Assembly (NCBI RefSeq): GCF_045290345.1
Contig: NZ_CP155447.1
Coordinates: forward strand, 1,922,001-1,986,000
Reading direction: 5' to 3'
Origin: Singulisphaera sp045290345
GTDB lineage: Bacteria; Planctomycetota; Planctomycetia; Isosphaerales; Isosphaeraceae
DNA length: 64,000 nucleotides
A program made the position numbers and the translations under genes. Below, piece after piece: positions 8,634 through 17,466 of the stretch (position 1 is the stretch's first letter; each line of letters opens with the position of its first letter). The notes beneath the pieces are model-generated. The model was given only the letters and a program-made list of their open reading frames with translations. It searched no databases and was not told the origin of the DNA.

Positions 8634-11600
8634 ATGCTCACTCGACATCGCGTTTGGAAGGCTCTTTTTTGGGGAACCTTCTTCATTCTGACCTGTCTGG
8701 GCGGAGTGATCGGATTTGCCTACTGGTACGCGACGGACAGCGAGACCGTGGCTGCGCTGATCAACTCCGAGAGCAAGCGATTCCTGCCGGGCTCCGACGT
8801 CATCGTGGGGCGAGCGCGGATCCGGCCGCTCCTGGGCGAGATCAAGCTGAGCCACCTTCAAATCAATCAGACGATCGATACGGGGCCGTTCCAGACGCTT
8901 CGGCTCCCCTGGATGCTGATCCAGTACAATGCCCGCGCGATGTTCAAGGGAAAGTTCGAACCGGTCAAGGTGGTGATCTCGCAACCAAGGTTGCGGCTCC
9001 GCCAGCGGAAGGATGGGACCTGGAACCTCCAGGGCTTGCTCGCCGACCCGTGGCCCGGCCCGATGATGAAGACTCCGCCGATCTTGATCCAGAACGGGAC
9101 GGTCGAGCTGGTCGACAGCGACGCCAGCCGGTCCCCCGAGATCCTCAGCGACGTGACAATCGAGATCGAGTCGGCCGGCAGCAAAATCGTGAAGTTCGAG
9201 GGCTCGGCCAAAGGCGATGCGTTCAACCGGCTCGCCCTCAAGGGGAAGTTCGACCTCGGTTCCGGCAGGCTCATCGAGCTCAACGGTGATGTCGCCCGGC
9301 TTGCGATCTCGGCGACTCTCCGCAGCCGGCTCCCCGCCGAACTTCGCTCGGTTGCCGACCAGGTTGGGATGACCGGCGGTGAGATCGATCTCCGGATCGG
9401 CCAGGTGTCCTACAACCCGAAAGCCAGCCCGGCGATTCGTTACGACCTCGGGATTCAGATCCGCTCGGGGATTTGGGACTGTCCCCACCTTCCTTTCACG
9501 ATCAACGACCTCTCCGCCAGCCTCGCGATCCGCGACGGCGTCATTCAGATCGAGCGGGCTACGGGGGTTAACGGGCCGACGACGGTCCGCATCGAGGAGA
9601 GCTGGGTTGTGCTGGGCGATTTCGAACGCGCTCCGCTCAGTCTTTTGCTCTACGTCAACGAACTCGAACTTGATAAGCGGCTTCGCGCCTGGACTCCGCC
9701 CAAGTTTCTCCCGCTTTGGCACGACTTCTCACCATCGGGGCGGGTCAAAGGCGCGGTCAAGCTCGTCCGCGATCGTGAGGGCGGGCCACTCGGTTTCGGC
9801 TGGACCGTCGATTGTCTCGACGTTGCGATGGTCTATCGTTTTTTCAAGTACCCACTCGATCATGTCAGAGGAAGATTGACTTGCGAGAATAATCAGATCC
9901 ACGTCAACCTCCAGACCCTGGTCGGTGGAAAGCCGCTGACGGCGACCGGAACGATCGATAATCCCGGTGAGGACGCTCACGTTCAGCTTCACTTCGAGGG
10001 GGAGGCAATGCCGATCGACAAAGCCCTCTTCGACGCGATGCCTCCCGAGATCAATAAAGTGGTCGGCGAGTTCCATCCCACCGGCTCGGTCCGAGGCAAG
10101 GCCTCCATCGAGCGGACCCGCCGCACCAGCCCGGACGATCCTCCCCAGGGCAAGGTGGCGATCCACGCGTTTCTCGACCTCAACGAGAACTGCTCGATCA
10201 AGTGGGACGGCCTGCCTTATCCCGTGTCGAACCTGACCGGCCAGCTCGAGCTTCACCCGGATAAATGGATCTTCCGGAATATGAAAGGGCGCAACGGGCA
10301 AGCGGAGCTCACCGGCAGCGGGGTCGTCGAGAAGCTGCCCGGCCCCGGACCCGGCGATCGGTTGGCCGTCGACCTGAGCATGCGAGCGGAGAAGCTCCCG
10401 TTCGATGAGCAGTTGTACGATGCGCTTCAGCCGGCCTGGCAGAAGTCGTGGCAGACCCTCAATCCGAACGGATCGAGCAATGTAGAGGCGGAGATCCACG
10501 TACGCCCCGATCAGCGCGAGCAGTACCATCTGGTCATCGATCCCCGGCCCGAGACGACCGTTCAGCTCAAGTTCGGCCCACCCCGCCAGCCGGGGGGGAA
10601 GGATACCAGCGGGATCTTCACGCTCCGGATGGATAAGGTCAAAGGGAGGTTCGTCTCCGACAACGGCGTGGTCAACATGGAGGACGTGAGCTTCATGTTT
10701 TACGGCTCGCCCGTGAAATTTGCGCACGGCCGGGTCTTGGTCGAGGACAGCGGTCAGTTCCAGCTCAACGTCGAAAAGGTCGCGGTCGAGAAGCTCCGGC
10801 TCGACCACGAAGAGCTGGTCACGATCATGCCGCCGGTGATGAAGGAATTCGCCCGACGCCTCGATCAAGGGCGGCCGATTGCAAAGATGAGCGGGGATCT
10901 CGGGCTGAGCTGGTCGGGCAAGTCCCACGAGTCGGTCCTCTGCGACTGGAATAACGTGCTCGTGATCCTTAACGACAACACGATCAAGGCCGGGATCCCC
11001 CTGGAGCACCTCCAGGGGCAACTCGACAATGTCCATGGTCGGTTCGATGGCCAGAGCCTCGAGGTGAGCGGTGCCTTGAACCTCGCCAGCGTCAGCCTGC
11101 TCGGTCAGCAGATTACCAAGCTCGAGTCGCCGTTCGAGGTGGGCCAGGGAAAGGCCGAGCTCCGAAGTATTCGCGGCAACCTGCTTGACGGCGTCGTGAG
11201 CGGTCGATTCGGCGTCACCCTCGACGACACCCCCAGATATGACACCCAACTCACCCTCCAGGGGGCCGACCTCCAGCGCTATGCCGAGACCCTCAACGGC
11301 CATCAGACCTACCGCGGCCTCGTCTCCGGACGCCTCTCGCTGAACGGCATGGGGAACGACCTGCGGACCCTGCGAGGCGATGGCGTGGCGCACGTTGAGC
11401 GGGGGAACCTCGGCGAGCTGCCGTTCGTGTTCAAGCTGGTGGACTCACTCAAGTCGCTGAAGGTCTCACCGGGGAGTAAGGCTCTGTTCGACGAGGCCGA
11501 CGTCTCGTTGAAGATCCATAACGGCGAGTCGGTGCTCGACTCGATCAAGTTGATCGGCAACGTCATCAGCTTCAAAGGCAAAGGGACGATGGACGTTCAG

Positions 11601-11831
11601 GGGCACCTCAACCTGAAACTCAATCCTTTAGCTGGCCGCGACCGATTTCATGTGCCCTTCCTGAGCGAAGCCATTCGCGAAGCGAGCGGCCAGCTCTTCG
11701 TCGTCAGCGTCCGAGGCCCACTCGCCTTCCCGAAGTTCGATATCACTCCACTTCCCAGCGTCACCGACAGCGTCCGCTCGATGTCGATCGGCAAAGGCCG
11801 AAACAAACGGGACGAATCCGAGGTGCGGTAG
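8634..11831 (+). CDS. AsmA-like large membrane-anchored protein
   Basis: The protein has about 1065 residues. One N-terminal membrane helix (ALFWGTFFILTCLGGVIGFAY) is followed by a very long beta-rich periplasmic region. The C-terminal part carries AsmA-family features such as YRGLVSGRLSLNGMGNDLRT, GDGVAHVERGNLGELPF and KGKGTMDVQGHLNLKLNPL. AsmA/TamB/YhdP proteins are thought to form hydrophobic grooves moving phospholipid between inner and outer membranes; planctomycetes have a diderm-like envelope, so that role is plausible here. The start at 8634 is supported by AAGGAAGGAGG about 9 bases upstream. It is monocistronic, with a short gap before the convergent nadK. Confidence 0.82.
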   Translation: MLTRHRVWKALFWGTFFILTCLGGVIGFAYWYATDSETVAALINSESKRFLPGSDVIVGRARIRPLLGEIKLSHLQINQTIDTGPFQTLRLPWMLIQYNARAMFKGKFEPVKVVISQPRLRLRQRKDGTWNLQGLLADPWPGPMMKTPPILIQNGTVELVDSDASRSPEILSDVTIEIESAGSKIVKFEGSAKGDAFNRLALKGKFDLGSGRLIELNGDVARLAISATLRSRLPAELRSVADQVGMTGGEIDLRIGQVSYNPKASPAIRYDLGIQIRSGIWDCPHLPFTINDLSASLAIRDGVIQIERATGVNGPTTVRIEESWVVLGDFERAPLSLLLYVNELELDKRLRAWTPPKFLPLWHDFSPSGRVKGAVKLVRDREGGPLGFGWTVDCLDVAMVYRFFKYPLDHVRGRLTCENNQIHVNLQTLVGGKPLTATGTIDNPGEDAHVQLHFEGEAMPIDKALFDAMPPEINKVVGEFHPTGSVRGKASIERTRRTSPDDPPQGKVAIHAFLDLNENCSIKWDGLPYPVSNLTGQLELHPDKWIFRNMKGRNGQAELTGSGVVEKLPGPGPGDRLAVDLSMRAEKLPFDEQLYDALQPAWQKSWQTLNPNGSSNVEAEIHVRPDQREQYHLVIDPRPETTVQLKFGPPRQPGGKDTSGIFTLRMDKVKGRFVSDNGVVNMEDVSFMFYGSPVKFAHGRVLVEDSGQFQLNVEKVAVEKLRLDHEELVTIMPPVMKEFARRLDQGRPIAKMSGDLGLSWSGKSHESVLCDWNNVLVILNDNTIKAGIPLEHLQGQLDNVHGRFDGQSLEVSGALNLASVSLLGQQITKLESPFEVGQGKAELRSIRGNLLDGVVSGRFGVTLDDTPRYDTQLTLQGADLQRYAETLNGHQTYRGLVSGRLSLNGMGNDLRTLRGDGVAHVERGNLGELPFVFKLVDSLKSLKVSPGSKALFDEADVSLKIHNGESVLDSIKLIGNVISFKGKGTMDVQGHLNLKLNPLAGRDRFHVPFLSEAIREASGQLFVVSVRGPLAFPKFDITPLPSVTDSVRSMSIGKGRNKRDESEVR

Positions 11832-11919
11832 CATCGAAATTGAAAAAATGAGGGCGTGAGCTCGCGGTTCGCCTCTATCTTTGGGACGAGGCCTTGGACT
11901 TGCCCTTCGTCGCCGAGGA

Positions 11920-12831
11920 TCAGGGGTGGACGCCTCGGTCACCGGGGGGAGCGGCCCCCCAGCCGAGCTTGTCGCGGAGGGTGCGGTAGAAGCTGTGGCC
12001 GGGGAGGCGGACCATCGGGAACGGAGTCTGGCCGCGGCGGACAATCACGCGGTCGCCGCTGCTTACGGGAATTTGCACCTGGCCGTCGATGACCAGGACG
12101 GTCGCGACCCCGGCGGCCAATGGGATCATCTCGTAGACCTTGTGGGTGCTGTCGACCAGCGGACGTTGCGTCAGGGTGTGCGCGCAGAGCGGCGTCACCA
12201 CGAACATGTGGGCGTTCGGAGGGAGGATGGGCCCCCCCGCCGACAGGCTGTGCCCGGTCGAGCCGACCGGCGTGGCGAGGATCAGGCCATCGCCCCGGTA
12301 GGTCATGACGCTCTCGCCGTCGATCGAGAGGCCGATTTCGAGGAGGTGAAACACCGGCGCGGCCCGGAGCACCACGTCATTGAGGCCCCGGAACTCGCGC
12401 GTCGGGCCCGACCGAGGCGCCAGCGTGCAGGCCAGGGTCATCAGGCCTTCGACCGTGTACCGCCGCTCGGCCAGGTCGCCGAGCCGTTCCAGGAACGCCG
12501 CCGGGGTCAGCTCGGCCAGGAAGCCGAGCCGGCCCACGTTGATGCCGAGCACCGGCGTGGGCCGATCCCCCATGCGTCGGGCCGTGTGCAGGACCGTGCC
12601 GTCTCCGCCCAGAACCAGGGCCACGTCCGCCGAGAGGCCGGATAGGTCGGTGTCCGACGCTAGGTCGAGACCGGTCAGGTGGAGCGTCGGGTGCTGCTCG
12701 ATCGCGTCGGCCAGACGCCTCGCCTCGGTGTGGACCTCCGGCTTGGTGCCGTTACCCAGGATCACCACGTTCAACGCGGGCAAGGACAAGGGGCTCGCAG
12801 GCGTTCCCGGCGAGGAGGCGTGATTCTCCAT
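11920..12831 (-). CDS. nadK: NAD kinase
   Basis: The product phosphorylates NAD to NADP in the cytoplasm. The catalytic GGDGT motif is present (VALVLGGDGTVLHTARRMG), followed by VLGINVGRLGFLAEL, the NAD-binding LNDVVL and YRGDGLILATPVGSTGHSLS, the second family signature, then GGPILPPN. The length of 303 residues is normal. It is the last gene of the xseA-xseB-ispA-dxs-nadK run, a grouping also found in other bacteria. No clear Shine-Dalgarno precedes the ATG at 12831, so translation may start slightly downstream. Confidence 0.93.
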   Translation of the reverse strand: MENHASSPGTPASPLSLPALNVVILGNGTKPEVHTEARRLADAIEQHPTLHLTGLDLASDTDLSGLSADVALVLGGDGTVLHTARRMGDRPTPVLGINVGRLGFLAELTPAAFLERLGDLAERRYTVEGLMTLACTLAPRSGPTREFRGLNDVVLRAAPVFHLLEIGLSIDGESVMTYRGDGLILATPVGSTGHSLSAGGPILPPNAHMFVVTPLCAHTLTQRPLVDSTHKVYEMIPLAAGVATVLVIDGQVQIPVSSGDRVIVRRGQTPFPMVRLPGHSFYRTLRDKLGWGAAPPGDRGVHP

Positions 12832-12906
12832 AAAAATGGCCTTTTGTTTGCCCGTTACGGAGAAGTAGGAGCCCCTTGGCCGGGCGATGCGACGCGGTGC
12901 GATGCG

Positions 12907-14838
12907 TCAGGTAGCGCAAGCCTGGCCGTTCTCGGCAAGCACGGCAGGCAGGCCGGCCGCACGGGCCAGTTCGAGCGCGGCCCGAACGATCCCATCGACG
13001 TCGAGGCCGACCTCGGCGAGCTGCTCGTCACGCTCGGCGTGGAGGATATAGTGGTCGGGGAGGCCGAGCCGTCGTACGTTGGCCGTCGAGAGGCCGGCGT
13101 CGCTGGCCACTTCGAGGACCGCCGAGCCGAAGCCGCCCGCCAGGCACCCTTCCTCAACGGTGATGACGAAGCCGCATTCCTCGACCGCCTTGAGCACGAC
13201 CGTCTTGTCGAGCGGCTTGGCGAATCGGGCGTTGACCACGCCGATTCGGAGGCCGTACTGCTGGCGGAGTCGCTCGGCCGCTCGCAGGCAGGAGCTGACC
13301 AGGGTTCCGCAGGCCAGGAAGATCCCGTCGGTCTCCCACTCGAGGACTTCGGCCTGTCCCAGCTCGATCGGTTGGGCCTCGCGATCGATCGTCTCGAGGT
13401 TCGCCTTGGGGTAGCGAATCGAGACCGGCGCGTCGTGCCCGAGCGCGAACTCGATCATCGGGGCGACGTCTTTCTCGTCGCCCGGGGCCATGACGACCAT
13501 GTTCGGGAACATACGCATGTAGGCCAGATCATAAGACCCGTGGTGCGTCGGTCCGTCGGAACCGACCAGGCCGGCGCGGTCGAGCGTGAAGATGACCGGC
13601 AGGTTCTGGAGCGAGACCTCCTGGAAGATCTGGTCGAACGATCGCTGCAGGAATGTGCTGTAGATATCTACAACCGGCCGGGCCCCGGCCTTGGCCATTC
13701 CGGCGGCGAAGGCGACGGCGTGGCTCTCGCAGATCCCGGTGTCGAAGAACCGGTCGGGAAAGTTCTCGCGGATCTTTTGAAGCTTGTTCCCCTCGCACAT
13801 CGCGGCGGTGAGGACGGCCACCTTGGGGTCGCGCTCCATGGCGGTGTAGAGGGCCGCGCTGACGGCGTCGGTGAATGCCTTGTGCGTCGACGTCTTGAGC
13901 GGGATGATCCCGTCCTCGACCCGCTGGAAGGGGGCGGGGGCGTGGTACTTGACCGGGTCCTTGACGGCCGGCTCGAACCCGTGCCCCTTGTCGGTCAGGA
14001 CGTGGAGCAGGACCGGGCCGTCCATCGCCTTGACCTTATCGAGATACGTTCGCAAGGTCTTCAGGTCGTGGCCGTCGATCGGGCCGATGTAGGTGAAGCC
14101 GAGCTCCTCGAAGAGCATGCCGCCGTGGACCGAGGCCTTGATCGCGTCCTTCATCTGCTGGAGCCAGCGGTCAGCCTGGTCGCCGACCAGCGGGATCGAC
14201 GGCAGGAGCTTGCGGACCCGCCGGTTCCAGTCGCTGTACATCGGGGTCATCCGGGCTTTATCGAAGTAATAGCCCAGACCGCCGACCCGTGGGCAGATCG
14301 ACATCTGATTGTCATTCAGGACGACCAGGAACTTCTTGCGGAGCCCCCCCGCGTTGTTCAGGGCCTCGAAGACGATGCCCGAGGGGAAGGCGCCATCGCC
14401 GATGACCGCGACCGAGTGCCGCTCGGGGTGGCCGACCAGGTCGTCCCCCGCCTTCAGCCCCAGGGCGGTCGACGGTGCGCAGCCGGCGTGGCCGGTCATG
14501 AACAGGTCGTAAAGGCTCTCGGCCGGGTTGGGGTAGCCCATCAGGCCCCCCTTGGTCCGGATCGAGTGGAGCTCGTCCGCGCGGCCGGTGATCAGCTTAT
14601 GGGGATAGATCTGGTGCCCGGTATCCCAGATCAGGCGATCCTGGGAAAAGTCGAACGCCAGGTGGAGCGCCAGGCAGAGCTCGACCACGCCGAGGTTACT
14701 CGCGAAGTGGGCGGAGCGTCGGCCGACAATGCCGATCAACTCCTCGCGCATCTCCGCCGCCAGCCTCTCGAGGTCCTTCTCGGAGAGTGAGTGCAGGTCG
14801 GCCGGCGACTTGATCTTGGGCAACATCGTGCTGCTCAT
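12907..14838 (-). CDS. dxs: 1-deoxy-D-xylulose-5-phosphate synthase
   Basis: The enzyme condenses pyruvate and glyceraldehyde-3-phosphate with thiamine diphosphate, the first step of the MEP isoprenoid pathway. Motifs seen are WDTGHQIYPHKLITGR, the TPP/Mg motif GDGAFPSGIVFEALNNAG, the loop VGGLGYYFD, GFTYIGPIDGHDL, the catalytic Glu region FFDTGICESHAVAFAAG, and a transketolase C-terminal domain. The usual GDGAMTGG is GDGAFPSG and the usual GHSSTSISAALG is GHAGCAPSTALG; I believe such variants occur in planctomycete Dxs but could not check. The 643 residues are full length. Its ATG overlaps the ispA stop by one base (TGATG), suggesting translational coupling. Confidence 0.93.
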   Translation of the reverse strand: MSSTMLPKIKSPADLHSLSEKDLERLAAEMREELIGIVGRRSAHFASNLGVVELCLALHLAFDFSQDRLIWDTGHQIYPHKLITGRADELHSIRTKGGLMGYPNPAESLYDLFMTGHAGCAPSTALGLKAGDDLVGHPERHSVAVIGDGAFPSGIVFEALNNAGGLRKKFLVVLNDNQMSICPRVGGLGYYFDKARMTPMYSDWNRRVRKLLPSIPLVGDQADRWLQQMKDAIKASVHGGMLFEELGFTYIGPIDGHDLKTLRTYLDKVKAMDGPVLLHVLTDKGHGFEPAVKDPVKYHAPAPFQRVEDGIIPLKTSTHKAFTDAVSAALYTAMERDPKVAVLTAAMCEGNKLQKIRENFPDRFFDTGICESHAVAFAAGMAKAGARPVVDIYSTFLQRSFDQIFQEVSLQNLPVIFTLDRAGLVGSDGPTHHGSYDLAYMRMFPNMVVMAPGDEKDVAPMIEFALGHDAPVSIRYPKANLETIDREAQPIELGQAEVLEWETDGIFLACGTLVSSCLRAAERLRQQYGLRIGVVNARFAKPLDKTVVLKAVEECGFVITVEEGCLAGGFGSAVLEVASDAGLSTANVRRLGLPDHYILHAERDEQLAEVGLDVDGIVRAALELARAAGLPAVLAENGQACAT

Positions 14839-15758
14839 CAGCAGTCCCTTTCCAATAGATCCAGGGCCAACGCCCGCAACCGATCACCGCTTGCGCCCAA
14901 GGGGGCCAGGGCCGCGACGGCCTCATCGGCCAGTTGCCTGGCTCGCTGGCGACTCCCCTCGATTCCTAATAAACCGGGATAAGTCCACTTTCCTAACCCG
15001 GAATCTTTGCCGACCCGCTTGCCCAGCTTGGTTTCGTCCCCTTGGACGTCGAGCAGGTCATCAATGATTTGAAACGCCAAGCCCACCGCATATCCATAGA
15101 CATCAAGGGCGTGTAGGCTCGTCGCGTCGGCGCCGGCGACCAGGCCCCCCATGCGGAGCGAGGCGCGGAGCAGGGCCCCCGTCTTGCGACGGTGGATCGC
15201 CTCCAGGGCCTCGAGGCTGGCGTCGTCCCGCCCCTCGGCTTCGAGGTCGGCCATCTGGCCCCCGACCATCCCGCTCGGCCCCGACCCTTCAGCCAGGGCC
15301 CGTACGCAGGCGACCGCCGCTTCGGCGGGCCGGACGTGCAGGGCCAGGAGTTCGAAGGCCAAGGTCAGGAGGCCATCCCCCGCCAGGACCGCCGTCGCTT
15401 CGTCGAATGCCTTGTGGCAGGTCGGTCGACCGCGCCGCAAGTCATCGTCGTCCATCGCCGGCAGATCGTCGTGGATCAGTGAGTAGGTATGTACGAGTTC
15501 GAGGGCGCAGGCCGCGGGCATTGCAGCCACAGGATCGGCGCCGCAAGCTTCGGCTGCCAGCAGGCAGAAGATCGGCCGGAGCCGCTTGCCGCCGCCAAGC
15601 ACGCTGTATCGCATCGCCTCGGCGAGCCGAGGGGGACAGAGGGCACCCGCGTCCTCACTGGCCGGTAGGTAACCCTTTAGTGCTTCGTCGACCTGACGCC
15701 GAGCCTCCTCGATGAACGAGGCGGCCGGGGAACTCTCGATTGACTTGGAAGTCATCAT
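14838..15758 (-). CDS. ispA: Polyprenyl (geranyl/farnesyl) diphosphate synthase
   Basis: This trans-isoprenyl diphosphate synthase elongates DMAPP/IPP to geranyl or farnesyl diphosphate. Both aspartate-rich motifs are visible: DDLPAMDDDDLRRGRPTCH (first, with the two-residue insertion typical of bacterial FPP synthases) and FQIIDDLLDVQGDETKLGK (second). GGGKRLRP binds IPP. I chose the ATG at 15758 (MMTSKS); an earlier in-frame ATG at 15842 adds 28 unrelated residues. It is followed directly by dxs, which supplies its substrates. The product chain length cannot be told from sequence alone. Confidence 0.9.
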   Translation of the reverse strand: MMTSKSIESSPAASFIEEARRQVDEALKGYLPASEDAGALCPPRLAEAMRYSVLGGGKRLRPIFCLLAAEACGADPVAAMPAACALELVHTYSLIHDDLPAMDDDDLRRGRPTCHKAFDEATAVLAGDGLLTLAFELLALHVRPAEAAVACVRALAEGSGPSGMVGGQMADLEAEGRDDASLEALEAIHRRKTGALLRASLRMGGLVAGADATSLHALDVYGYAVGLAFQIIDDLLDVQGDETKLGKRVGKDSGLGKWTYPGLLGIEGSRQRARQLADEAVAALAPLGASGDRLRALALDLLERDC

Positions 15759-15931
15759 GGGCAAGTGATTTCGAGCAGCAAGCCGATGGCGGGGCGGCAC
15801 GCCGTCCATGCGCACCCCTGAACATCCCACCACGGGGGCCACTAAGTCGGACAGTGCTCATTGTTGACAAACTTTTCGAGATTGTCCACATGGCTCCGTC
15901 AAAAACTTTGCAACGCAAAGTGAGGGGGTGG

Positions 15932-16243
15932 TTAGAAGGGAATCCCATCATTTAGCTTGGGGGTTTTGGGTGTTTTGGGGGCGGGAGAGTCGGCCCGGTC
16001 GCGGTCGGCGGTGGCGGTGGTGTCAAACGGGGTGGTGAGGGGTTGGCCGTTGGCGTCGACGCCCGAGAGCAAGGCGACGGTCCGATCGGCGCCATCGAGC
16101 AAGTTTTGGCAGCGGGCCACGAGGTGGATCCCACGTTCGTACTTGGCCAGGGCGTCGGCCAGGGCGGGCTCGCCGCCTTCGAGGTTGCCGACGATCCGCT
16201 CGAGCTCGTTCAGGGCGGCTTCGAATTCCAACTCGGGTTCCAC
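15932..16243 (-). CDS. xseB: Exodeoxyribonuclease VII small subunit
   Basis: The protein has 103 residues. The N-terminal 70 residues are the XseB helical hairpin (FEAALNELERIVGNLEGGE, then LADALAKYERGIHLVARCQ), and a Pro/Thr-rich tail ends in KLNDGIPF. The small subunit binds XseA in multiple copies to form the nuclease that degrades single-stranded DNA in both directions. The start is GTG at 16243, two bases after the xseA stop, with GGGAG in the end of xseA as the likely ribosome binding site. Confidence 0.92.
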   Translation of the reverse strand: MEPELEFEAALNELERIVGNLEGGEPALADALAKYERGIHLVARCQNLLDGADRTVALLSGVDANGQPLTTPFDTTATADRDRADSPAPKTPKTPKLNDGIPF

Positions 16244-16245
16244 GA

Positions 16246-17418
16246 TCAGGATCTCCCTTCGACACGGCTGGTGAGGTGTTGGCCGGAGGCGAGCCGGGTC
16301 TCGATGAGGTCACCGACCTGGACGTCGTCAGCCGATCGCACCAGGCGGACGCCGTCGGCCTGGAAGGTCAGGCTATAGCCGCGGGCAAGGACGGCGAGGG
16401 GACTGAGGGCTTCGAGCGCGGTGGCGAGCCGGCCCAGCCGGTGCCGGCGTCCATCGAGGTCGCGGCGAACCGCGCGATCGAGCTCCTTGGTTGCGGCATC
16501 CACCCGGGAGCGGGCCTCTTGCAGTCGGATCCGGCCCGACGAGGCGATCCGTTCCGCCAGGAGGCTGAGCGTCCGGCGAATCTCGAGGGCATCGGGCACG
16601 CAGAGCTCGCCCGCCTCGCTGGGCGTCAGGGCGCGGCGGTCGGCGGCGAGGTCGGCGATGGTGAGGTCGACCTCGTGGCCGATGGCCGTCATGACCGGCA
16701 GGGCAGACCCGACGATCGCTCGCGCCACGATCTCTTCATTGAACGCCCAGAGATCCTCGAGGCTCCCGCCTCCTCGGGCGAGGATGACCAGATCGGCACC
16801 GGCGACCCGATTCGCCAGGGCGATCGCCTCGGCGACCTCTTCGGCCGCGCCGACGCCCTGCACGCGTGTCGGCGCGATCAGGATGTCGGAGGCCCGCCAG
16901 CGCCGGCTGATGACTTGCAGCAGGTCGCGGACCGCCGCGCCGCTCGGGCTGGTGACGACGACGATCCGTCGCGGAAAGCGGGGCAGGGGGCGCTTTCGCT
17001 CGGGATCGAACAGTCCTTCGGCCGCGAGCCGGGCCATCGTCTGGCGGAACGCCAGCTCGAGGGCCCCGATCCCCTCGGGCTCGATCTTGCGGATCGTGAC
17101 CTGGTATTCGCCCCGGGGGGCGTAGACCGCCAGCTTGCCCCAGACCGTGACGGCCAGGCCGTCGACCAGGTCGAAGACGAGCTGCTGGGCTTCGGCCTTC
17201 CACAACACCGCACGCACCTGCGCTCCGTCGTCCTTGAGCACGAGGTAAATATGCCCCGACCTCGGCCGCGCGACGTTGGAGACCTCGGCCCGCACCGCGA
17301 CCTCGGCGAATCGGCGCTCCAGGGTCGACTTGATCCTTCCCGTGAGCTCCGACACCGTTTCGAGCGGCGGCCCAGTCGGTTCATCGTCGCCGAGGTCAAA
17401 CAGTGACAACCTGGTCAT
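16246..17418 (-). CDS. xseA: Exodeoxyribonuclease VII large subunit
   Basis: This is the catalytic large subunit of exonuclease VII. An N-terminal OB fold (EVSNVARPRSGHIYLVLKDD) is followed by the catalytic domain with VVTSPSGAAVRDLLQVISRR, DLVILARGGGSLEDLWAFNE and MTAIGHEVDLTIADLAADRR. The coiled-coil stalk seen in longer homologues is short: 390 residues against about 450 in E. coli. It is the first gene of the minus-strand operon with xseB, ispA, dxs and nadK. The upstream gap to the ECF sigma gene is only 48 bases, so it might be read through from there. Confidence 0.92.
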   Translation of the reverse strand: MTRLSLFDLGDDEPTGPPLETVSELTGRIKSTLERRFAEVAVRAEVSNVARPRSGHIYLVLKDDGAQVRAVLWKAEAQQLVFDLVDGLAVTVWGKLAVYAPRGEYQVTIRKIEPEGIGALELAFRQTMARLAAEGLFDPERKRPLPRFPRRIVVVTSPSGAAVRDLLQVISRRWRASDILIAPTRVQGVGAAEEVAEAIALANRVAGADLVILARGGGSLEDLWAFNEEIVARAIVGSALPVMTAIGHEVDLTIADLAADRRALTPSEAGELCVPDALEIRRTLSLLAERIASSGRIRLQEARSRVDAATKELDRAVRRDLDGRRHRLGRLATALEALSPLAVLARGYSLTFQADGVRLVRSADDVQVGDLIETRLASGQHLTSRVEGRS

Positions 17419-17466
17419 GAGGCGAAGCTTCCGGGACGGGCTCTCTGTCTGGCTCGCAATGTCGCC

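Noticed and set aside
12679..14790. Plus-strand open frame over dxs and nadK
   Set aside because: Antisense to two enzymes with full motif sets; composition typical of shadow frames.
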